Positions 62,273 to 64,000 of a stretch of DNA of 64,000 bases are shown here, one piece after another. Positions within the stretch are counted from its first letter, which is position 1. Every line of letters begins with the position of its first letter. Location of the stretch: assembly GCA_001403775.1 (NCBI GenBank), contig CYUG01000017.1:312021-376020 (forward strand). Reading direction: 5' to 3'. Source of the DNA: Dermabacter indicis. Its GTDB lineage: Bacteria > Actinomycetota > Actinomycetes > Actinomycetales > Dermabacteraceae. The position numbers and the translations under genes were made by a program. Below the pieces are notes generated by a model. That model did not search any database. It was given only the letters and a program-made list of their open reading frames with translations, and was not told the origin of the DNA.

Positions 62273-63879
62273 CCTCCACCCCTCAACTGCGGCGGCGCTC
62301 CGTGCTCCTGGGCGCCGCCGCCTGCTCTCTCGGTGCGATCATTCTGCCTGGCCGCACCGCACGCTCGAGCGAGGATCCCCGCCCGCGCATCGTGGCGACG
62401 ACCGGCATTCTCGCCGATCTCGCAAAGAACGTCGCGGGTCCCGATGCACTCGTCACGTCCCTCATCCCCGAGGGCGGCGACCCGCACTCGTTCGAGCCGC
62501 TCCCCCGCAACGTACGCGACATCGCGTACGCCGATCTCGCGCTGTCGAACTACCTCATGCTCGAAGAACAGGCGCTGATCCGCACGATCGACGCCAACCT
62601 TCCCGCTGGCTCGACGCATCTCGCACTCGCCGAGGAAGCCTCGACGCGGGGCGCCACGATCATCCCGCTCGTCGAGAACCGCTCTCTTGACACGGTGTGG
62701 CTTGGCCTTCGCGTCGCGGGGCGCGAACGCGGCGCCGGGCGCCTTACGCAGGTGCGTCTCGCCCTTGCCGAGAGCGACGGGCCCGGCGACCTGCACGGGT
62801 ACGTGACCGGAACGTTCGGGGAGCCTCAGCGCGTCTTTGATTCGTCCGACGGCGTCTCGGCCCGCACCGATGCCATCGACCTTCCCATGGATGCCCACAC
62901 GCACATGAGCTGGGCCTTTACCAAGGCAGGCGTGTATCGCGCGCGCTTCAGGGGAACGTGGAGCGGTGGTGCGCTTGGCGCCGAGTCCTCCGCCGAGGGC
63001 GACGTCTGGATCTGCGTCGGCATTTCCCCCGAGGAAGCGGCGAAAAAAGGCGCCCATGCCTCCCTCGCGAAGCGGCGGGTGATTTCCACGGGCCACGCCG
63101 ACATCACGGTCGACGTTCCCTCTGGCGCGCTCGTGATGCGCATCGACGACCCCGAAGCCGGCGGCGGTACGCGCGACATCGCGCTCGACGACACGGTGAT
63201 CCACGTGCCTCCGAAGGCGCTGCTTCCCGTTCCCGCCGATCCCGCGTTCCGATTCATCGCCCGCGGCGGAACAGACGTCTACCAGCTGCCGCAGGCCGTC
63301 CTCGGCAAGCACGTGCACGGTGAGATCGACCCGCACCTTTGGCAGGACGTCACGAACGCCCAGGCCTACGTCGAGGTCATCCGCGACCACCTGTGCGGCC
63401 TCGACCCGGACCACGCGGGCGGATACCGCTCGCGGGCGGCCACATACCTGCGCGAACTCGACGACGTCGACTCCTACGTCCAGCGTTCGATCGATTCAAT
63501 CCCGCAGGCCGGCCGCGAACTCGTGACGACCCACGACGCCTACGGCTACCTCGCGAACCGCTACGGGCTTCGGATCGCCGCCGTCGTCTCCCCCTCACCA
63601 GGGCAAGAGCCCTCCATCGCGGACCGCCGCCGCCTCGCCGCGACTCTGCGCGACCTCGCCCCGAAAGCGGTCTTCCTTGAAGCCACAGCGGGACCGGTAT
63701 CGACGAGCCTCGTTGATGCCGCCCGCATGGAAAAGATTCCCGTCCAGCCCATTTGGGGCGACTCCTTCACGCGCGAGGTCAACACCTACGCCGCGATGAT
63801 GAGGGCCAACGCCGACTCCCTCGCGAGGGGTCTCGGCGGAAAACCCCTGGGCGATGGCGACCGGCAAGCGTCGGAATAA
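62269..63879 (+). CDS. Anchored-repeat-type ABC transporter substrate-binding protein
   Basis: 536 aa; GTG overlaps the upstream stop as GTGA. Tat-like signal (RRRSVLLGAAACSLGAIILPG). The ZnuA-like cluster A-I fold contributes His73 (GGDPHSFEP), His356 (DPHLWQDV), His422 (TTHDAYGY) and Asp498 (WGDSF). An inserted domain (~140-260) carries DAHTHMSWAFTKAGVYRARF, the same His motif as in the wall protein. It delivers a divalent metal to the ABC channel, encoded presumably to the right. The fusion is the hallmark of this transporter type. Confidence 0.92.
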   Translation: MTSTPQLRRRSVLLGAAACSLGAIILPGRTARSSEDPRPRIVATTGILADLAKNVAGPDALVTSLIPEGGDPHSFEPLPRNVRDIAYADLALSNYLMLEEQALIRTIDANLPAGSTHLALAEEASTRGATIIPLVENRSLDTVWLGLRVAGRERGAGRLTQVRLALAESDGPGDLHGYVTGTFGEPQRVFDSSDGVSARTDAIDLPMDAHTHMSWAFTKAGVYRARFRGTWSGGALGAESSAEGDVWICVGISPEEAAKKGAHASLAKRRVISTGHADITVDVPSGALVMRIDDPEAGGGTRDIALDDTVIHVPPKALLPVPADPAFRFIARGGTDVYQLPQAVLGKHVHGEIDPHLWQDVTNAQAYVEVIRDHLCGLDPDHAGGYRSRAATYLRELDDVDSYVQRSIDSIPQAGRELVTTHDAYGYLANRYGLRIAAVVSPSPGQEPSIADRRRLAATLRDLAPKAVFLEATAGPVSTSLVDAARMEKIPVQPIWGDSFTREVNTYAAMMRANADSLARGLGGKPLGDGDRQASE

Positions 63880-63907
63880 AACCCTCCTACCAACGAAAGA
63901 TGAGCTC

Positions 63908-64000
63908 ATGACTTCCCGTTCTTCTCGCGCCCTCACGCGGCGCCACTTTGCGGCCCTCGGCGCCGGCGCACTCGGCGCCCTGGCCTGTGCCCCCGCTGCC
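63908..64000 (+). CDS. Partial exported protein of the anchored-repeat operon
   Basis: Only 31 codons before the window ends. SRALTRRHFAALGAGALGALAC is a twin-arginine-type signal with a lipobox-like end (ALAC), so a lipoprotein or Tat-exported surface component is expected. GAAAGATGAG precedes ATG. By position it may be another binding or surface protein of the metal system. Confidence 0.7.
   Translation, partial: MTSRSSRALTRRHFAALGAGALGALACAPAA

Overview
High-GC DNA with frequent GTG/TTG starts, 4-nt start/stop overlaps, several apparently leaderless genes (a -10 hexamer 6-8 nt before the start codon), Tat-exported lipoproteins, LPXTG wall anchors and an 'anchored-repeat' metal ABC system. 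Together these point to a Gram-positive actinobacterium. A skin or mucosa-type member of the Micrococcales (Dermabacter-like) is my guess, not something the sequence proves. I recognised no rRNA, tRNA or CRISPR array.

Layout. 1-4.5 kb: the 5' part of a START/SDR39-type epimerase, two uncharacterised genes, a long gene-free stretch with a strong terminator, a lipoprotein and the 23S rRNA methyltransferase rlmC. 4.5-9 kb: glpK and glpD for glycerol catabolism, divergent from an asparaginase. 9-14.5 kb: a STAND-like ATPase behind an iteron-like repeat array, then an IS481-type element (10283-13079) carrying a putative zinc peptidase and a TipA-like MerR regulator next to a frameshifted transposase. 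The element sits in a CTAG where the convergent stop codons of the ATPase and an MFS drug exporter overlap. 14.7-18.3 kb: a GH15-like protein, pdxH, a DUF4097-like protein and a ribbon-helix-helix regulator. 18.3-22.4 kb: an ECF transporter (T, fused A-A, frameshifted S) with a SAM hydrolase. 22.5-27.1 kb: an ABC-2 exporter, a NarL-type two-component system and a frameshifted phosphotransferase.

27.2-42 kb is a surface-glycan locus: Wzm/Wzt-type ABC exporter, a GT2, a 1146-aa two-domain glycosyltransferase, an orphan protein, and a pseudaminic acid pathway (pseI, pseG-pseH fusion, pseF, pseB, pseC), followed by a large polytopic membrane protein. The inferred logic is synthesis of CMP-pseudaminic acid, its transfer to a glycan by the local transferases, and export by the ABC pair.

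42.3-48 kb: a wall-anchored PhoX phosphatase with a possible PHO box, then feoA-feoB-nifU behind a DtxR/IdeR-like box. 48-52.8 kb: two sugar-binding lipoproteins and one permease pair without an ATPase. 53-60 kb: an MBL hydrolase, pyruvate oxidase poxB, an IclR regulator, hutG, an NCS1 permease and an isochorismatase-type amidase. 60.2-64 kb: an LPXTG anchored-repeat protein and its Zn/Mn-type binding protein behind a Zur-like palindrome, running off the right edge.

A ~63-bp palindromic repeat family (27111, 42162, 44904) lies at gene 3' ends. Three genes (transposase, ECF S component, phosphotransferase) carry single-base frameshifts, two of them in homopolymers, so sequencing error must be excluded before calling them pseudogenes.
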